Positions 9,566 through 19,653 of a DNA stretch of 64,000 nt are shown one piece after another. Under the pieces are notes generated by a model. That model had not been told where the DNA came from. It did no database searches and worked only from the letters and a program-made list of their open reading frames with translations. The stretch is from contig JAFUIW010000116.1 of NCBI GenBank assembly GCA_017473945.1, forward strand, positions 22,144 to 86,143, read 5' to 3'. Each line of letters begins with the position of its first letter. The first letter of the stretch is position 1. Made by a program: the position numbers and the translations under genes. Source of the stretch: Methanobrevibacter sp. (lineage in GTDB: Archaea > Methanobacteriota > Methanobacteria > Methanobacteriales > Methanobacteriaceae).

Positions 9566-10471
9566 ATGATTACAGTTTTATCAGGGGGCACTGGCACTCC
9601 TAAATTATTGCAAGGATTAAAAGAAATTGTTGATTCTAATGATTTAACAATTATAGTGAATACTTTAGAAAATGATTTCTTCTCTGGAGTTTATGTCTCA
9701 GCAGATATTGATACAGTATTGTATACTATGTCTGACATGATTAATGATGAGCTATGGTATGGTGTTAAAAATGATACTTTCATTACTCATGAAAGGCTTG
9801 AAGAAATAGGTTGTCCCGAATTGCTTCGTATTGGAGATATTGACAGGGCTACAAAAATTCAAAAAACTCAATTAATGGAAAAATATGGTCTTTTAAAAGC
9901 CTGTGAGATTCAAGCTGAAAATATGGGTATTGGTGCTAAAATAATCCCCATGAGTGAAGAAAATTCTGACATTAAAATAATTACAGACATAGGCGAATTG
10001 GAATTCCATGATTTCTTAATCAAGCATCAGTCTCAACCGGATGTTTTAGATGTAAAGTTTTCTGAAGTTAAACCTAGTGAAGGCATTATTGATGCAATAG
10101 AAAACTCTGAAGCAGTAATAATTGGGCCTTCAAATCCAATTACTTCAATTTCACCGATTTTATCATTAGATGGTGTTAGGGAAGCTTTGAAAGACACTTA
10201 TGTTATTGCGGTATCTCCGATTATTGGCAATGATAGTGTTAGCGGTCCTGCAAGTAAATTTATGAATGCATTGGGCATTGATGTTTCAGCTATTGGTGTT
10301 GCATCATTATATGCTGATTTTTTAGATACTATTGTGATTGATAATGAAGATGATGATAAAGAAGTTGAGGTAAATCAAATAGTTAATAAGGTAATACTTA
10401 CAAATACTATAATGAATAATTTGGATGCTAAGAAAAATTTAGCTCAAATAATTATTGATAGTATTCCTTAA
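9566..10471 (+). CDS. cofD: 2-phospho-L-lactate transferase
   Basis: 301 residues; joins the activated lactyl phosphate moiety to FO to give (dehydro)F420-0. The N-terminal [12 protein letters not shown] loop, [24 protein letters not shown] and [13 protein letters not shown] are hallmarks of the CofD fold. GTGAT precedes the ATG at 9566. Sits between cofE (8 nt upstream) and arfA (19 nt downstream). Confidence 0.95.
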   Translation: MITVLSGGTGTPKLLQGLKEIVDSNDLTIIVNTLENDFFSGVYVSADIDTVLYTMSDMINDELWYGVKNDTFITHERLEEIGCPELLRIGDIDRATKIQKTQLMEKYGLLKACEIQAENMGIGAKIIPMSEENSDIKIITDIGELEFHDFLIKHQSQPDVLDVKFSEVKPSEGIIDAIENSEAVIIGPSNPITSISPILSLDGVREALKDTYVIAVSPIIGNDSVSGPASKFMNALGIDVSAIGVASLYADFLDTIVIDNEDDDKEVEVNQIVNKVILTNTIMNNLDAKKNLAQIIIDSIP

Positions 10472-10490
10472 TTCAAGAGGCGATTATTCA

Positions 10491-11252
10491 ATGATACAAA
10501 TGACATTAATACAAATTGACAATTATGGTCCATGGACTGTTACTCCAAGACCACGTACAGAATCTGACTTACAAATGCTCCAAGCAAGTTTATTTGCTGA
10601 TTTAAACAACCATTTTGGGAACAAAAAAGGTTTAGTTTTCTTCACAAGATTTGATAATTTGCTTGCAATTTCAAATGGTCTCGATGAGGAAGATCATTTG
10701 AGGATTCAAAGATCAATTAGAAACAGATATCCTATAACAGTTAGTATGGGTGTAGGCGCTGCTGAAACACCTCATGAAGCTCAAAAATTAGCAACTATTG
10801 CACTTCAAAAAGCAGGAAGTGCCCAATCTGGTGAAAGAAAAGAAATCCTGGCAATTGATAGTTTAGTTGATGAAGAGGACAGTTTTGTTCAAGCAGCTCA
10901 CATAGATATTAATAGTGTAACTGAAACATTAACTGACATTGAATCTGCATTTGATACAAGTTTCATGGTCAATAAAGCTCAACATTATTTAATGACTAAA
11001 TTAATCAAAAAAGGCGCATTATTATTCTTCATAGGTGGAGATAACTTCATGTCTCCATGTAATGGTTTATCTGAAAAAGAAATTGAAGAAATCATGATAG
11101 AAATCGATGAAGAAATTGGCATTAAACTTAAAGCGGGTATCGGTCGTGGAAAGAATGCTGAAGATGCAGCATACATGGCGGATATAGGTCTTGAAGAGAT
11201 TCGTGCTCACAATAATGAAATGTGGACTTGGGTTATTGAGAAAGAATATTGA
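10491..11252 (+). CDS. arfA: GTP cyclohydrolase III (archaeal)
   Basis: 253 residues. Opens GTP to a formylamino-pyrimidine phosphate, the first step to riboflavin and to FO of F420 in archaea. Two tandem cyclase-like half domains are visible: [19 protein letters not shown] with [13 protein letters not shown], and [18 protein letters not shown] with [12 protein letters not shown]; the latter GGDN loop binds metal and nucleotide. The ATG at 10491 follows AGAGG (10476-10480) by 10 nt. Start upstream inside cofD is possible but gives a non-family extension. Context with cofE and cofD agrees with a flavin/F420 role. Confidence 0.92.
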   Translation: MIQMTLIQIDNYGPWTVTPRPRTESDLQMLQASLFADLNNHFGNKKGLVFFTRFDNLLAISNGLDEEDHLRIQRSIRNRYPITVSMGVGAAETPHEAQKLATIALQKAGSAQSGERKEILAIDSLVDEEDSFVQAAHIDINSVTETLTDIESAFDTSFMVNKAQHYLMTKLIKKGALLFFIGGDNFMSPCNGLSEKEIEEIMIEIDEEIGIKLKAGIGRGKNAEDAAYMADIGLEEIRAHNNEMWTWVIEKEY

Positions 11253-11260
11253 GGAATAAT

Positions 11261-11992
11261 ATGATTAAAGTAGTTGCGCCTATGGCGGGAATAACCAACT
11301 CAGTATTTTTAAATAATGTTATTCCATACGGTTTTGATGTGGCTACTTTAGGTGGATACAGTTTGGATGCTCCAACAATTGAAGCAAGTAAAAAAATTGT
11401 TGCCAGGGGCAGAAAAGAGTTTGATTTTCCGTTAGAAGAAATCTTTTCACATATTGAAAGTGAAGTTGCTTCAATTAAGAAAGTTCATAGTGATGTTAAG
11501 GTGTCCGCTAATGTGAGGGCAACAACTCCGCAGCCAATTATTGATGTTGGTAATATAAAAAATTTGGATATTGTTGAAATTAATTGTCATTGTCGCCAAA
11601 ATGAAATTGTAGACGTCGGTTGCGGACAAGAAATGTTAAAAAGAGATGATTTGGGGAATTATATCTCTCAAGTTGTTGATAATGTGAATTGTGAAGTTTC
11701 AGTTAAAATTAGGGCAAACGTTGATGGGATAAATACATTGGATATTGCTCACATAATTGATGATGCCGGTGCGGACTATTTGCATGTTGATGCTATGAAA
11801 AAAGGGGTATTTGATGCTGATTATAATCTTTTAAGAGAAATTTGTAATAATGTCCAAATCCAAGTAATTGGAAATAATTCTGTAAATTCCATATTAAATG
11901 CACATAAAATGATTGAAACTGGAGTAAGTGGATTTTCAATAGCTCGTGGGGTTATTTCAGGTAATTTGGACTTTGACATATCTGATTTTTAA
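11261..11992 (+). CDS. DUS-like TIM-barrel protein of methanogens
   Basis: 243 residues, (beta/alpha)8 flavin-type barrel related to tRNA-dihydrouridine synthase and dihydroorotate dehydrogenase: start VVAPMAGITNSVF, middle EINCHCRQNEIVDVGCGQEM, VSVKIRANVDGIN, and end GNNSVNSILNAHKMIETGVSGFSIARG. Shorter than true Dus (about 320) and the C-terminal helical tRNA-binding domain is absent, so it may act on another substrate. The GAGG (11251-11254) overlaps the arfA stop and supports the ATG at 11261. Three cysteines in CHC..GC near residue 95-115 are notable. Confidence 0.6.
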   Translation: MIKVVAPMAGITNSVFLNNVIPYGFDVATLGGYSLDAPTIEASKKIVARGRKEFDFPLEEIFSHIESEVASIKKVHSDVKVSANVRATTPQPIIDVGNIKNLDIVEINCHCRQNEIVDVGCGQEMLKRDDLGNYISQVVDNVNCEVSVKIRANVDGINTLDIAHIIDDAGADYLHVDAMKKGVFDADYNLLREICNNVQIQVIGNNSVNSILNAHKMIETGVSGFSIARGVISGNLDFDISDF

Positions 11993-12065
11993 GATTTTTA
12001 AAACAATTGTTATTAGAAAACATTATTAATAGTTTAAAATAAAAATTATTTCAATAGGTGATTTC

Positions 12066-13667
12066 ATGGATTTTATAACTCTTAAGAATATTACAAAAAC
12101 TTTTGATGGTGTTGATGTTCTTAAAGATATTAATTTGAAGATTAATGAAGGAGAAACATTAGGAATTTTAGGACGTAGTGGAAGTGGAAAATCTGTTTTA
12201 ATTAACATGCTCAGGGGGACATTGGATTACAAACCTGACGAGGGTCAAATTTTAGTTAATGTTGCAGTTTGTCCAGATTGTCTGGCTGTTGATTCTCCAT
12301 CTCATGCTGGTGAAAAATGCAGTTGCGGTGGAACTTTAGAAGCACGTGAAGTAGATTTCTTCAATGCTGAAAGAAAATTATTCTCAAGTATCAAAAGAAG
12401 AATTTCTATCATGTTACAACGTAACTTCGCTCTTTATGATGAAGAATCTGTTATTGAGAATGTTATGAGAGCCATGCCTGATGATCAGGAGTATGAAGAC
12501 AGCATTTATGAAGCTTTAGAATTATTGGAAATGGTTCAAATGAACCATAGGATTACTCACATTGCTCGTGATTTAAGTGGTGGGGAAAAACAGAGAGTAG
12601 TGCTTGCAAGACAATTGGCTAAAAATCCGATGATGTTTTTAGCAGACGAGCCAACAGGTACCTTGGACCCACAAACTGCTATAAAACTTCACAATACTTT
12701 GAAAGAAGGGGTAAAAGATGAAGGAATCACCATGTTAATCACTTCTCATTGGCCTGAAGTAATGACTGAACTTGCAGATAATGTTATCTGGTTAGAGGAT
12801 GGTCAAATTAAAGAGGAAGGAGAACCTCAAAAAGTTGTTGACGAATTCATGGCAACTGTGCCAATTCCTCAAAAACCCGAAATTCCAGAATTCGGAGAAC
12901 CAGAAGTTGTCCTTGAAGACGTTAAAAAACATTATTATTCCATTGAACGTGGTGTAGTAAAAGCCGTAGATGGTGTCAGCTTAACTATCAATAAAGAAGA
13001 AATCTTTGGTATTGTAGGGTTAAGTGGTTCTGGTAAAACAACCACTACAAGAATGTTGATGGGATTAACTGAACCAAGTAGTGGAAATATTGAAATCAAG
13101 CTTGGTGATGAATGGATTGACATGACTAAAGTAGGTCCTCTTAACCGTGGCCGTATCATGCCTTACATTGGTTTGTTACACCAAGAATATTCCCTATATC
13201 CTCACAGAACTATTTTAGGTAACTTGACTGATGCTATCAGTTTAAACTTACCTGCGGAATTTGGAAAAATTAAAGCTATTCATGCATTGACAACTGTAGG
13301 ATTTACAGATGATTATGCTGCTAAAATATTAGATAAATATCCTGACCAATTAAGTGTAGGGGAAAAACATAGGGTTGCTCTAGCTCAAGTTTTAATCAAG
13401 GAACCTAATCTTATTGTGTTGGATGAACCTACAGGAACTATGGATCCAGTTACTCGTGTTGTTGTAACTGACTCAATCTTAAAAGCCCGTACAGAATTAG
13501 AACAAACATTCATTATCATTTCTCACGATATGGACTTTGTTTTAGATGTTTGTGACAGGGCTGCTTTAATGAGGGGAGATAAACTCCTAGACATTGGCAC
13601 TCCTGAAGAAATAGTTGATAAATTAACTGCAGATGAAAAAGAAGATATGCTTAAAGAAAATAGATAA
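12066..13667 (+). CDS. atwA: methyl-coenzyme M reductase component A2
   Basis: 533 residues with two ABC ATPase domains in one chain, the form of AtwA, which uses ATP in reductive activation of methyl-CoM reductase. Domain 1: Walker A GRSGSGKS (36-43), signature [13 protein letters not shown]. Domain 2: Walker [10 protein letters not shown] (318-326), signature LSVGEKHR (altered second residue), DEPTG. A four-cysteine insert (CPDC ... CSCGG, about residues 73-95) lies in domain 1, a family trait likely to bind metal. No membrane segments. AGGTGAT precedes the ATG. It has its own promoter region in the 73-nt gap upstream. Confidence 0.95.
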   Translation: MDFITLKNITKTFDGVDVLKDINLKINEGETLGILGRSGSGKSVLINMLRGTLDYKPDEGQILVNVAVCPDCLAVDSPSHAGEKCSCGGTLEAREVDFFNAERKLFSSIKRRISIMLQRNFALYDEESVIENVMRAMPDDQEYEDSIYEALELLEMVQMNHRITHIARDLSGGEKQRVVLARQLAKNPMMFLADEPTGTLDPQTAIKLHNTLKEGVKDEGITMLITSHWPEVMTELADNVIWLEDGQIKEEGEPQKVVDEFMATVPIPQKPEIPEFGEPEVVLEDVKKHYYSIERGVVKAVDGVSLTINKEEIFGIVGLSGSGKTTTTRMLMGLTEPSSGNIEIKLGDEWIDMTKVGPLNRGRIMPYIGLLHQEYSLYPHRTILGNLTDAISLNLPAEFGKIKAIHALTTVGFTDDYAAKILDKYPDQLSVGEKHRVALAQVLIKEPNLIVLDEPTGTMDPVTRVVVTDSILKARTELEQTFIIISHDMDFVLDVCDRAALMRGDKLLDIGTPEEIVDKLTADEKEDMLKENR

Positions 13668-13673
13668 ATCTTC

Positions 13674-14366
13674 TTATTCATTTAATCTTTTTTTTATTTC
13701 TTTCCAGTTTGGACAGAATTTGTCCATTAACTTTTTAAAATTTTTTCCATGGTTGAATTCTATCAAATGACATAATTCATGTATCATAACATATTCCAAA
13801 CATATTGGGTCTTTTTTTGCAAGATTTAAATTTAGAGTGATTCTTTTATCTTGGTATCTGCAGTTTCCCCAATTTTTCATTTTTCTTATTTTTACTTCAG
13901 ACGGATTTCTACCAACGATTCTTGTACATTTGTCTAAAACTGGGGGGATGGCTTTTTTCATTTCATTTCGATAAAATTCATCTAATATGCTCTTTCTTTT
14001 TTCGATTGTGCTTCTTTTTGGTATTGGCAAATAAAGTATTGATTTTTCCTCATCAATCAAAACTTGTTTAACGCTATCATTTTTGATTAGGCACAATTCA
14101 TATTCTCTTCCCCATACATAATGCTTTTCACCGTTGTCGTATTTCAATGGTGCTTTTATGTTATTTTCAAGGATATATGATTGTTTTTTCAAAATCCAGT
14201 CCTTTTTGGATTTAATGAAATCTCGGATATCCTCATCTGATAAAAACAGTGGGGCGCTTACTTTAACTTCTCCGTTTGGTGATAAAATACGCAAATACAT
14301 ATTTTTAATGTTTTTGCGCTCTAATGTAATGGTAATGTTTTCTATGGTTATTGTTTCTTTTTTCAT
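13674..14366 (-). CDS. YgjP-like metallopeptidase (DUF45/SprT type)
   Basis: 230 residues. The zinc-binding HELCH motif (about residues 195-199) followed by an acidic/histidine stretch (EFNHGKNFKKLMDKFCPNWK) is the DUF45/YgjP signature, as is WGNCRYQDKRITLNLNLAK. A longer reading frame adds 30 upstream residues, but the family begins at MKKETITI, so I chose the ATG at 14366. Convergent with atwA, 6 nt between the stops. Substrate unknown. Confidence 0.75.
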   Translation of the reverse strand: MKKETITIENITITLERKNIKNMYLRILSPNGEVKVSAPLFLSDEDIRDFIKSKKDWILKKQSYILENNIKAPLKYDNGEKHYVWGREYELCLIKNDSVKQVLIDEEKSILYLPIPKRSTIEKRKSILDEFYRNEMKKAIPPVLDKCTRIVGRNPSEVKIRKMKNWGNCRYQDKRITLNLNLAKKDPICLEYVMIHELCHLIEFNHGKNFKKLMDKFCPNWKEIKKRLNE

Positions 14367-14403
14367 GTTAATCAAAAAAATATGGATAAGGTTTTTAAAA
14401 ACC

Positions 14404-14841
14404 TTATTGTGCCATTGGATCAAATCCAAATACTTTTTTCGCAAGTCCGAATCCAATAGGATATATGACTATATTAATTAATAAATATGCTGTTACCCAT
14501 CTTACAGGCCATAGGTAGAACAGATATTCAAATGGCATTCCCATTGGTAGGCCGAATATTGCTGCCATGATGAAGCTCATCATTAGGCTTATGAAGAATG
14601 CTGCTGGATTCCAAAGACCCATTCCATCTCTGTCTGGGTTGAAATGAAATATTTTTTCTGCAAGTCCAAATCCGATTGGATATATGATTATATTGATTAA
14701 TAGGTATGCTGTTGCCCATCTGACTGGCCATAATAGGAATAATGCTTCTACAGTCATTCCCATTGGTAGGCCGAATATTGCTGCCATGATAAAGCTCATC
14801 ATTAGGCTTATGAAGAATGCTGCAGGGTTCCAAAGTCTCAT
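14404..14841 (-). CDS. tandem-duplicated DUF2798-like membrane protein
   Basis: 145 residues made of two nearly identical 73-residue units, each with two membrane helices (NPAAFFISLMMSFIMAAIFG and RW.TAYLLIN..IYPIGFGLA). DNA repeats have a spacing of exactly 219 bases (for example 14536 and 14755). Each unit resembles DUF2798, a small two-helix membrane family of unknown function. GGAGG (complement of 14847-14852) supports the start at 14841. The closeness of the units suggests a recent in-frame duplication or gene conversion. Confidence 0.7.
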   Translation of the reverse strand: MRLWNPAAFFISLMMSFIMAAIFGLPMGMTVEALFLLWPVRWATAYLLINIIIYPIGFGLAEKIFHFNPDRDGMGLWNPAAFFISLMMSFIMAAIFGLPMGMPFEYLFYLWPVRWVTAYLLINIVIYPIGFGLAKKVFGFDPMAQ

Positions 14842-14997
14842 GTATTGCCTCCATTATTTCTTTTTTATATTAATTGATTTAGACTTTAAATAGCTTTCTA
14901 TAAAAAAGATTATATATTCATAGTTAAAATAAATTATATTAATATTTTATATTTATTAAATTAAGGTGAAATGAATTATTTTAATCGGAGGTTTATC

Positions 14998-15480
14998 ATG
15001 ACTTGGGAAGATGCGCCGTCTCATATTTGTAGGGGAGGAGATGTTAGGGGTTTGGCATTTTGTTGCCCTCCTGTAAAACCATGCCCAGTATTAAATGCTT
15101 TACAGCAAGTTAATTTGACTCCACAGGAGTATATAGAAATCAAAACTCAATTTGCAAAGGAAACTAGATTAGGTGAAGGAGCCGGAACTTGTTTTGGTTC
15201 ATTGGTATGGTGTTGCAAACCATCAAAACCATGTCCATTAAGAGATATGACTTTAAGAAATATGGGAATGAGTCATGATGAATACTTGGACTTAAAAAAA
15301 GAGTTATCAGAGAGATTGGTTGGTGTCCAAAAGCCAGATCCTGATGAAAGGGCTGAGGCATTGGCCGAAACATTCCATATATCAAAACTTGAGGCGATGA
15401 ATGTTTTGACTGAATGCAATAATGATTTAAGAGCTGCTGTAAAGGTATTGCACGCAAGGTCTCTTGAAGATTCTGATTAA
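14998..15480 (+). CDS. methanogenesis marker 9 domain protein
   Basis: 160 residues from the ATG at 14998, which follows GGAGG (14987-14991); an earlier ATG at 14971 has a poorly spaced site. Two cysteine-rich blocks repeat the pattern C...CCxPx[24 protein letters not shown] (about 9-28) and [16 protein letters not shown] (about 57-72). This is the domain I know as methanogenesis marker 9, found only in methanogens and of unproven role, possibly metal or Fe-S binding. The C-terminal 40 residues ([20 protein letters not shown] ... [11 protein letters not shown]) look like a UBA-type helical domain. It is followed at once by precorrin-2 dehydrogenase and hemA, which suggests a link to tetrapyrrole/F430 synthesis. 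Confidence 0.75.
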   Translation: MTWEDAPSHICRGGDVRGLAFCCPPVKPCPVLNALQQVNLTPQEYIEIKTQFAKETRLGEGAGTCFGSLVWCCKPSKPCPLRDMTLRNMGMSHDEYLDLKKELSERLVGVQKPDPDERAEALAETFHISKLEAMNVLTECNNDLRAAVKVLHARSLEDSD

Positions 15481-15481
15481 A

Positions 15482-16102
15482 ATGGATTGGACTTCTATTT
15501 ATTATAAAACTTCTAATTTGAATGTTTTTATATTAGGCACTGGTGAAGTTGCAACAAGAAGGGCCAATAAGTTTTTAGACCATGGAGCTAATGTGAAGTT
15601 GGCGGGAAATAATTTGTCAAAAGAGTTGGATGATAAAGGGGCTGTATTATGTTCCACTCAAAATGTTGATGAATTGGTAGCGTGGGCTGATTTGGTTGTT
15701 GTTGCAAGTGGCGATGAAGAACTGTCTGAATATGTTTCTAGGATGTCTGGCGATAAATTATTAAATCGTGCAGATTATCCCTATGAAGGGAATGTTATTG
15801 TTCCAACAAGCTTTAAGATTGGAGAAATTGAAATATCTATTTTTACAAATGGAAAAAGTCCATTGATGGCTCGTCAATTGAGGAAAAAAATTCAATCCAT
15901 TATCACGGAGGATGACATTCTGGAAATTGAACTTCAGGATTATGCACGTTCTCTTTTAAAGGAATGTGTTGGCGACCAGAAGGAGAGAAGAGAATATCTT
16001 TATCGTATATTTGAGGATGAAAAAATCAATGAGTTCATTCGAAATAATCAAATTGATGATGCTAAAGTTTATATTGATAATTTAATAAGGGGATTGCAGT
16101 GA
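15482..16102 (+). CDS. precorrin-2 dehydrogenase (Met8/CysG-N type)
   Basis: 206 residues; oxidises precorrin-2 to sirohydrochlorin, used for F430, cobamide and siroheme. The Rossmann start NVFILGTGEVATRRANKFLDHGANV and NRADYPYEGNVIVPTSFKIGEIEISIFTNGKSPLMARQLRKKI are characteristic. The ATG at 15482 is one base past the previous stop; a TTG at 15464 within the marker 9 gene is the alternative, and neither has a strong ribosome site, so translation is probably coupled. Its own stop overlaps the hemA start by 4 nt. Confidence 0.9.
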   Translation: MDWTSIYYKTSNLNVFILGTGEVATRRANKFLDHGANVKLAGNNLSKELDDKGAVLCSTQNVDELVAWADLVVVASGDEELSEYVSRMSGDKLLNRADYPYEGNVIVPTSFKIGEIEISIFTNGKSPLMARQLRKKIQSIITEDDILEIELQDYARSLLKECVGDQKERREYLYRIFEDEKINEFIRNNQIDDAKVYIDNLIRGLQ

Positions 16103-17298
16103 TACTTAATTTAAGAGTTGACCATAAAATTGCAGATATTCAGTCCATGGAAAATATTTCAAAGGACATAGATGAGTTATTTTGGGAGTTGCAGGAGAAA
16201 TATTCCATTGGGGAGTATATTGAAATTTCCACCTGTAACAGAAAAGAGTATTATATTAAAAATGATTATATTCCTGAGGATGAGGAATTATTGTCCCATG
16301 AAAATCAAAGCATTATCATAGAATATGGTGAAGCTGCGGTAATGCATCTGCTGAGGATGACTTCCGGGCTCGAATCTATGATTGTCGGTGAAGACCAGAT
16401 ATTGGGTCAGGTTAAGGATGCAAAGCACAAAGCCATGAAAAATCATCACTGTGGACGTGCCCTTGACACTATTTTTACAAAGGCAATTCATGTCGGACAG
16501 GTAGTCAGAAACAAAACTAACATTAACAAGGGATCTGTTTCCATAGGGTCTGCAGCCATTGATTTGGCTGAAAAGCATATTGGCAGCCTCGATGATAAGT
16601 CAGTTTTGGTTATTGGTGCCGGAAAAATGGGTAAACTGGTTGCAAAGGCACTATCTGAAAAGGATTTGAATGCTATTTTTGTTGCAAACAGGACTTATTA
16701 TGTTGCGGTTGAGCTTGCTGAAGATTTGGGCGGAGAAGCTATTCTCTTCAATGATTTGGAAAAATATTTGGCAACTGCAGATTTGGTAATAAGTGCAACC
16801 AGTGCGCCTCATGCAATAATTACCAAAAAACGTCTTGAAGGAATTGAAATGAATTATGATGATGTCATGATGGTTGATATTGCAAATCCTCGTGATATTT
16901 CTGAAGATGTAAGTGAATTGGGTGTAAAATTATTCAATATCGATGATTTGAGGGAAATCGCTGACGTCAACACTCAACTTAGAATAAAAGAATTTGGTGA
17001 AGCCGAAAACATCATCGATGAAGAGTTCATTTTACTTAAAGAATCGTTTAAAATAATGGAAGTTGATGAGATGCTTGGTAATTTAAGAGCATCTATGGAA
17101 GAAATAAGGCAACGTGAAACTAAAAAAGCATTGGTTAAGTTGGCTGATGTAGATGGCAGTGCAAAAATTTTAAATAATTTAACAAATTCAATTGTCAACA
17201 AGATCTTTTTCGATATTTCCAAAAATGTTAAGGATGCTGCAAAAGATGAAAATAAGGAGATAATTGCAGCTGCGGAATATTTGTTTAATTCAAAATAA
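16099..17298 (+). CDS. hemA: glutamyl-tRNA reductase
   Basis: 399 residues; reduces Glu-tRNA to glutamate semialdehyde, the first step of C5 tetrapyrrole synthesis. Catalytic Cys46 in STCNRKEYY, HLLRMTSGLESMIVGEDQILGQVK, and NADPH fold VLVIGAGKMGKLVAKAL are all in place, plus the C-terminal dimer helix. GTG start inside a GTGA overlap with the preceding stop; this gives the usual N-terminus and strong coupling to precorrin-2 dehydrogenase. Full length. Confidence 0.96.
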   Translation: MILNLRVDHKIADIQSMENISKDIDELFWELQEKYSIGEYIEISTCNRKEYYIKNDYIPEDEELLSHENQSIIIEYGEAAVMHLLRMTSGLESMIVGEDQILGQVKDAKHKAMKNHHCGRALDTIFTKAIHVGQVVRNKTNINKGSVSIGSAAIDLAEKHIGSLDDKSVLVIGAGKMGKLVAKALSEKDLNAIFVANRTYYVAVELAEDLGGEAILFNDLEKYLATADLVISATSAPHAIITKKRLEGIEMNYDDVMMVDIANPRDISEDVSELGVKLFNIDDLREIADVNTQLRIKEFGEAENIIDEEFILLKESFKIMEVDEMLGNLRASMEEIRQRETKKALVKLADVDGSAKILNNLTNSIVNKIFFDISKNVKDAAKDENKEIIAAAEYLFNSK

Positions 17299-18423
17299 TT
17301 ATTCAAACATTCCTTTAACATCATTATTTTTTACTTTGCTTGCTTTTATGGCATAATCAATATTTTCCATTCTTATTATGTCACTGTCGCTAGCTATTGT
17401 GTTGTGAAGAGCGGTTTTAAGGATTTTTTCTTTGATGTCTCTTCCGGATAATCCTTTTGTTAGTTTTACAATTTTTTCTAAATCCAAATCATATTCTAAC
17501 GGGATTGTTTTAAGACTATTTTCTAAAATCATTAATCTTTCTTCGTCATTAGGCAATTTAAATTCTATTTCTTCTTCAAATCTACTCCTGACGGCATAAT
17601 CTAGACTAGTAGGATTATTTGTTGCACCTATGGTGATTACTGATTTATTTTCACTTATTCCGTCCATTTCGGTTAAAAGGGAATTTACGATTTCAGATAC
17701 GTCTCCTCTTAGTGACTGAAATGACCTGTGCAGTGCAATTGCATCGATTTCATCAATGAAAATTATTGATGGTGAATTTTCACAGGCTTTTTTAAACAAT
17801 TCGTGGATTTTAGATGCACCATCTCCTACATGGTCACCAATCAGTGAGGTTGCTTTAACCAAATATAATGGAACGTCAAGCTCGTTGGCAAGAGCTTTCA
17901 CAAGCATGGTTTTACCGGTACCTGGAAGGCCGTAAAACAAAATGTTTTTTGGAGCCCATGGTCCGAAGATTTCAGGGTCTTCCAAATATTTGACTATGAC
18001 CTTAACTTTGTTTTTGGCATTGGTCTGTCCGACAATGTCTGGGATAGTAATATCTGATTTAACTTGATTTGCATCTTTTTTTGTTTTAAGTTCATCAGTA
18101 ATTAGCTTAATTTTTGTGTTTTCAGAAATAATTGAGTTATTCGGTTTTGCAGAAACGATTTCAAAACCGTAATCTGGGATAATTTTTTGATCAAATAAAT
18201 GTGAGTTTTCTTTCACAACTAATCCTAACCATTGTTCACGCGCATATTCTTCAAATAATTCATGATTTTTGATTTCAAAGTCGTCTTCCATCATATTGAA
18301 ATCAAAAGGATAACCTACAGGCTTTAAAACTACGCATTGCGCATATTCTTTGTTGTCATTTTCGATTATTGTCGGTTTTTGGTTAGTTGTTTTCAGTTCT
18401 ACTTTTTTGTTATCGCTTTTCAA
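17299..18423 (-). CDS. AAA-family ATPase (CDC48/PAN-like)
   Basis: 374 residues. The C-terminal 240 residues form one AAA module: Walker A GLPGTGKT, Walker B IIFIDEIDAI, second region of homology GATNNPTSLDYAVRSRFEEEI with arginine fingers, and a lid ending LSGRDIKEKIL. The N-terminal 130 residues do not resemble PAN or Cdc48 N-domains and may choose the substrate. TTG start, supported by GGAGG (complement of 18431-18435) at 7 nt. Single gene, convergent with hemA with no gap. Target unknown. Confidence 0.8.
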   Translation of the reverse strand: MKSDNKKVELKTTNQKPTIIENDNKEYAQCVVLKPVGYPFDFNMMEDDFEIKNHELFEEYAREQWLGLVVKENSHLFDQKIIPDYGFEIVSAKPNNSIISENTKIKLITDELKTKKDANQVKSDITIPDIVGQTNAKNKVKVIVKYLEDPEIFGPWAPKNILFYGLPGTGKTMLVKALANELDVPLYLVKATSLIGDHVGDGASKIHELFKKACENSPSIIFIDEIDAIALHRSFQSLRGDVSEIVNSLLTEMDGISENKSVITIGATNNPTSLDYAVRSRFEEEIEFKLPNDEERLMILENSLKTIPLEYDLDLEKIVKLTKGLSGRDIKEKILKTALHNTIASDSDIIRMENIDYAIKASKVKNNDVKGMFE

Positions 18424-18500
18424 AAACTCACCTCCGCATTTTATTATAAAGTAACATTTGTTTTAATTGTTTAAATACTTGATGTGATATATTATCTATA

Positions 18501-19571
18501 ATGAGTTTTAGGACAAGAAGGGTATTATTCATAACGCCATTTTACATGATTTTTCAGTTCTTCCTGCTGAAATATCTCTTCTTATTGATTGGCGAAGTCA
18601 GTGAAACATATTTGGTAATGTTAGCTATTATTTTAGGTTTGATTCATTGCATGCCTATGTTTTTTGAAGCGAAAAAGTCAACGGCTTTGGGAAGACTATT
18701 ATCAACAATTGATGGCGTTTGGATGTGGGCATCAGTGATGTTTTTGATTGACATTGTCGCAATTTACATAATGGGCATGTTTATATCAATTCCTGTGACA
18801 GTCATCTATTGTCTTCTGGCAATTGTACCAATTTTGGGAATGTATAATTTCTATAAAGCCCATAAATTAGTTGTTAATGAAAAGGTTTTGACATTGGATA
18901 ACCTGTCTTGTGACATTAACATTGTCCATTTGTCGGATGTTCATTTCGGATCTATTCGCCATAAATCTCATATCAGAAAAATTTCAACTAAGTTAAAGGA
19001 ACTTGAGAGTGATTGTGACCTTGCAATCATTTCAGGTGATTTGACCGACGGTTCTTCGGTTGTTGAAGAGGATGATTTCATGGAATTGGGTGATGTGGGA
19101 ATGCCTGTTATTTTCACTCCGGGAAATCATGACTTTTATCCGGGGATAGATAGCGTGATTGGGGCATGCAAAAAAGCAGGAATAATCGTTTTGGATAATG
19201 AATCTCTAGAATTTGAATGTCTGAATATTTGTGGAGTATCATATAGTGTTGAAGACAGGTCAATGCCTAAAATTGATAAATCTTCAATAAAGCGGGATTC
19301 GGTCAATATCATCAATTATCATGTTCCCTATTATTTTGAGGAATTCAGCAAACTTGGCTTTGACATCCAGTTGTCAGGCCATACTCATGGAGGGCAGTTT
19401 TATCCCGCCGTATGGTTTGCTAATTTAATCTTCAAATATAATAAGGGGCTGTTCAAAAACGATTTGGGCAAATATATTCATGTAACAACTGGAGTTGGGT
19501 CAATGGATGTTCCAATGCGCTGGGGAACAGACAGTGAAATAGTGATTTTGAAATTAAAAAAGGAATCATAA
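18501..19571 (+). CDS. membrane-anchored metallophosphoesterase
   Basis: 356 residues: four or five membrane helices in the first 125 residues, then a calcineurin-like phosphoesterase domain with LSDVHFGS, ISGDLTDG, TPGNHDFYPG and LSGHTHGGQ, the complete set of metal ligands. This is the YkuE/YaeI-like arrangement, in which related bacterial enzymes act on lipid phosphates. Substrate in this archaeon unknown. No clear ribosome site; the TATA-like TGATATATTAT upstream suggests a leaderless start. Confidence 0.8.
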   Translation: MSFRTRRVLFITPFYMIFQFFLLKYLFLLIGEVSETYLVMLAIILGLIHCMPMFFEAKKSTALGRLLSTIDGVWMWASVMFLIDIVAIYIMGMFISIPVTVIYCLLAIVPILGMYNFYKAHKLVVNEKVLTLDNLSCDINIVHLSDVHFGSIRHKSHIRKISTKLKELESDCDLAIISGDLTDGSSVVEEDDFMELGDVGMPVIFTPGNHDFYPGIDSVIGACKKAGIIVLDNESLEFECLNICGVSYSVEDRSMPKIDKSSIKRDSVNIINYHVPYYFEEFSKLGFDIQLSGHTHGGQFYPAVWFANLIFKYNKGLFKNDLGKYIHVTTGVGSMDVPMRWGTDSEIVILKLKKES

Positions 19572-19653
19572 TATTATGTTAAGACCGTAATTTTGTTGAT
19601 TCTTCTATTTTTGAACTAAAATTTATAAAGAGAAACGGTCTAATAATAATCAT

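Noticed and set aside
14528..14854. A second minus-strand frame over the duplicated membrane protein
   Set aside because: It overlaps the better frame, has no hydrophobic pattern expected of a membrane protein and repeats only because the DNA is duplicated.
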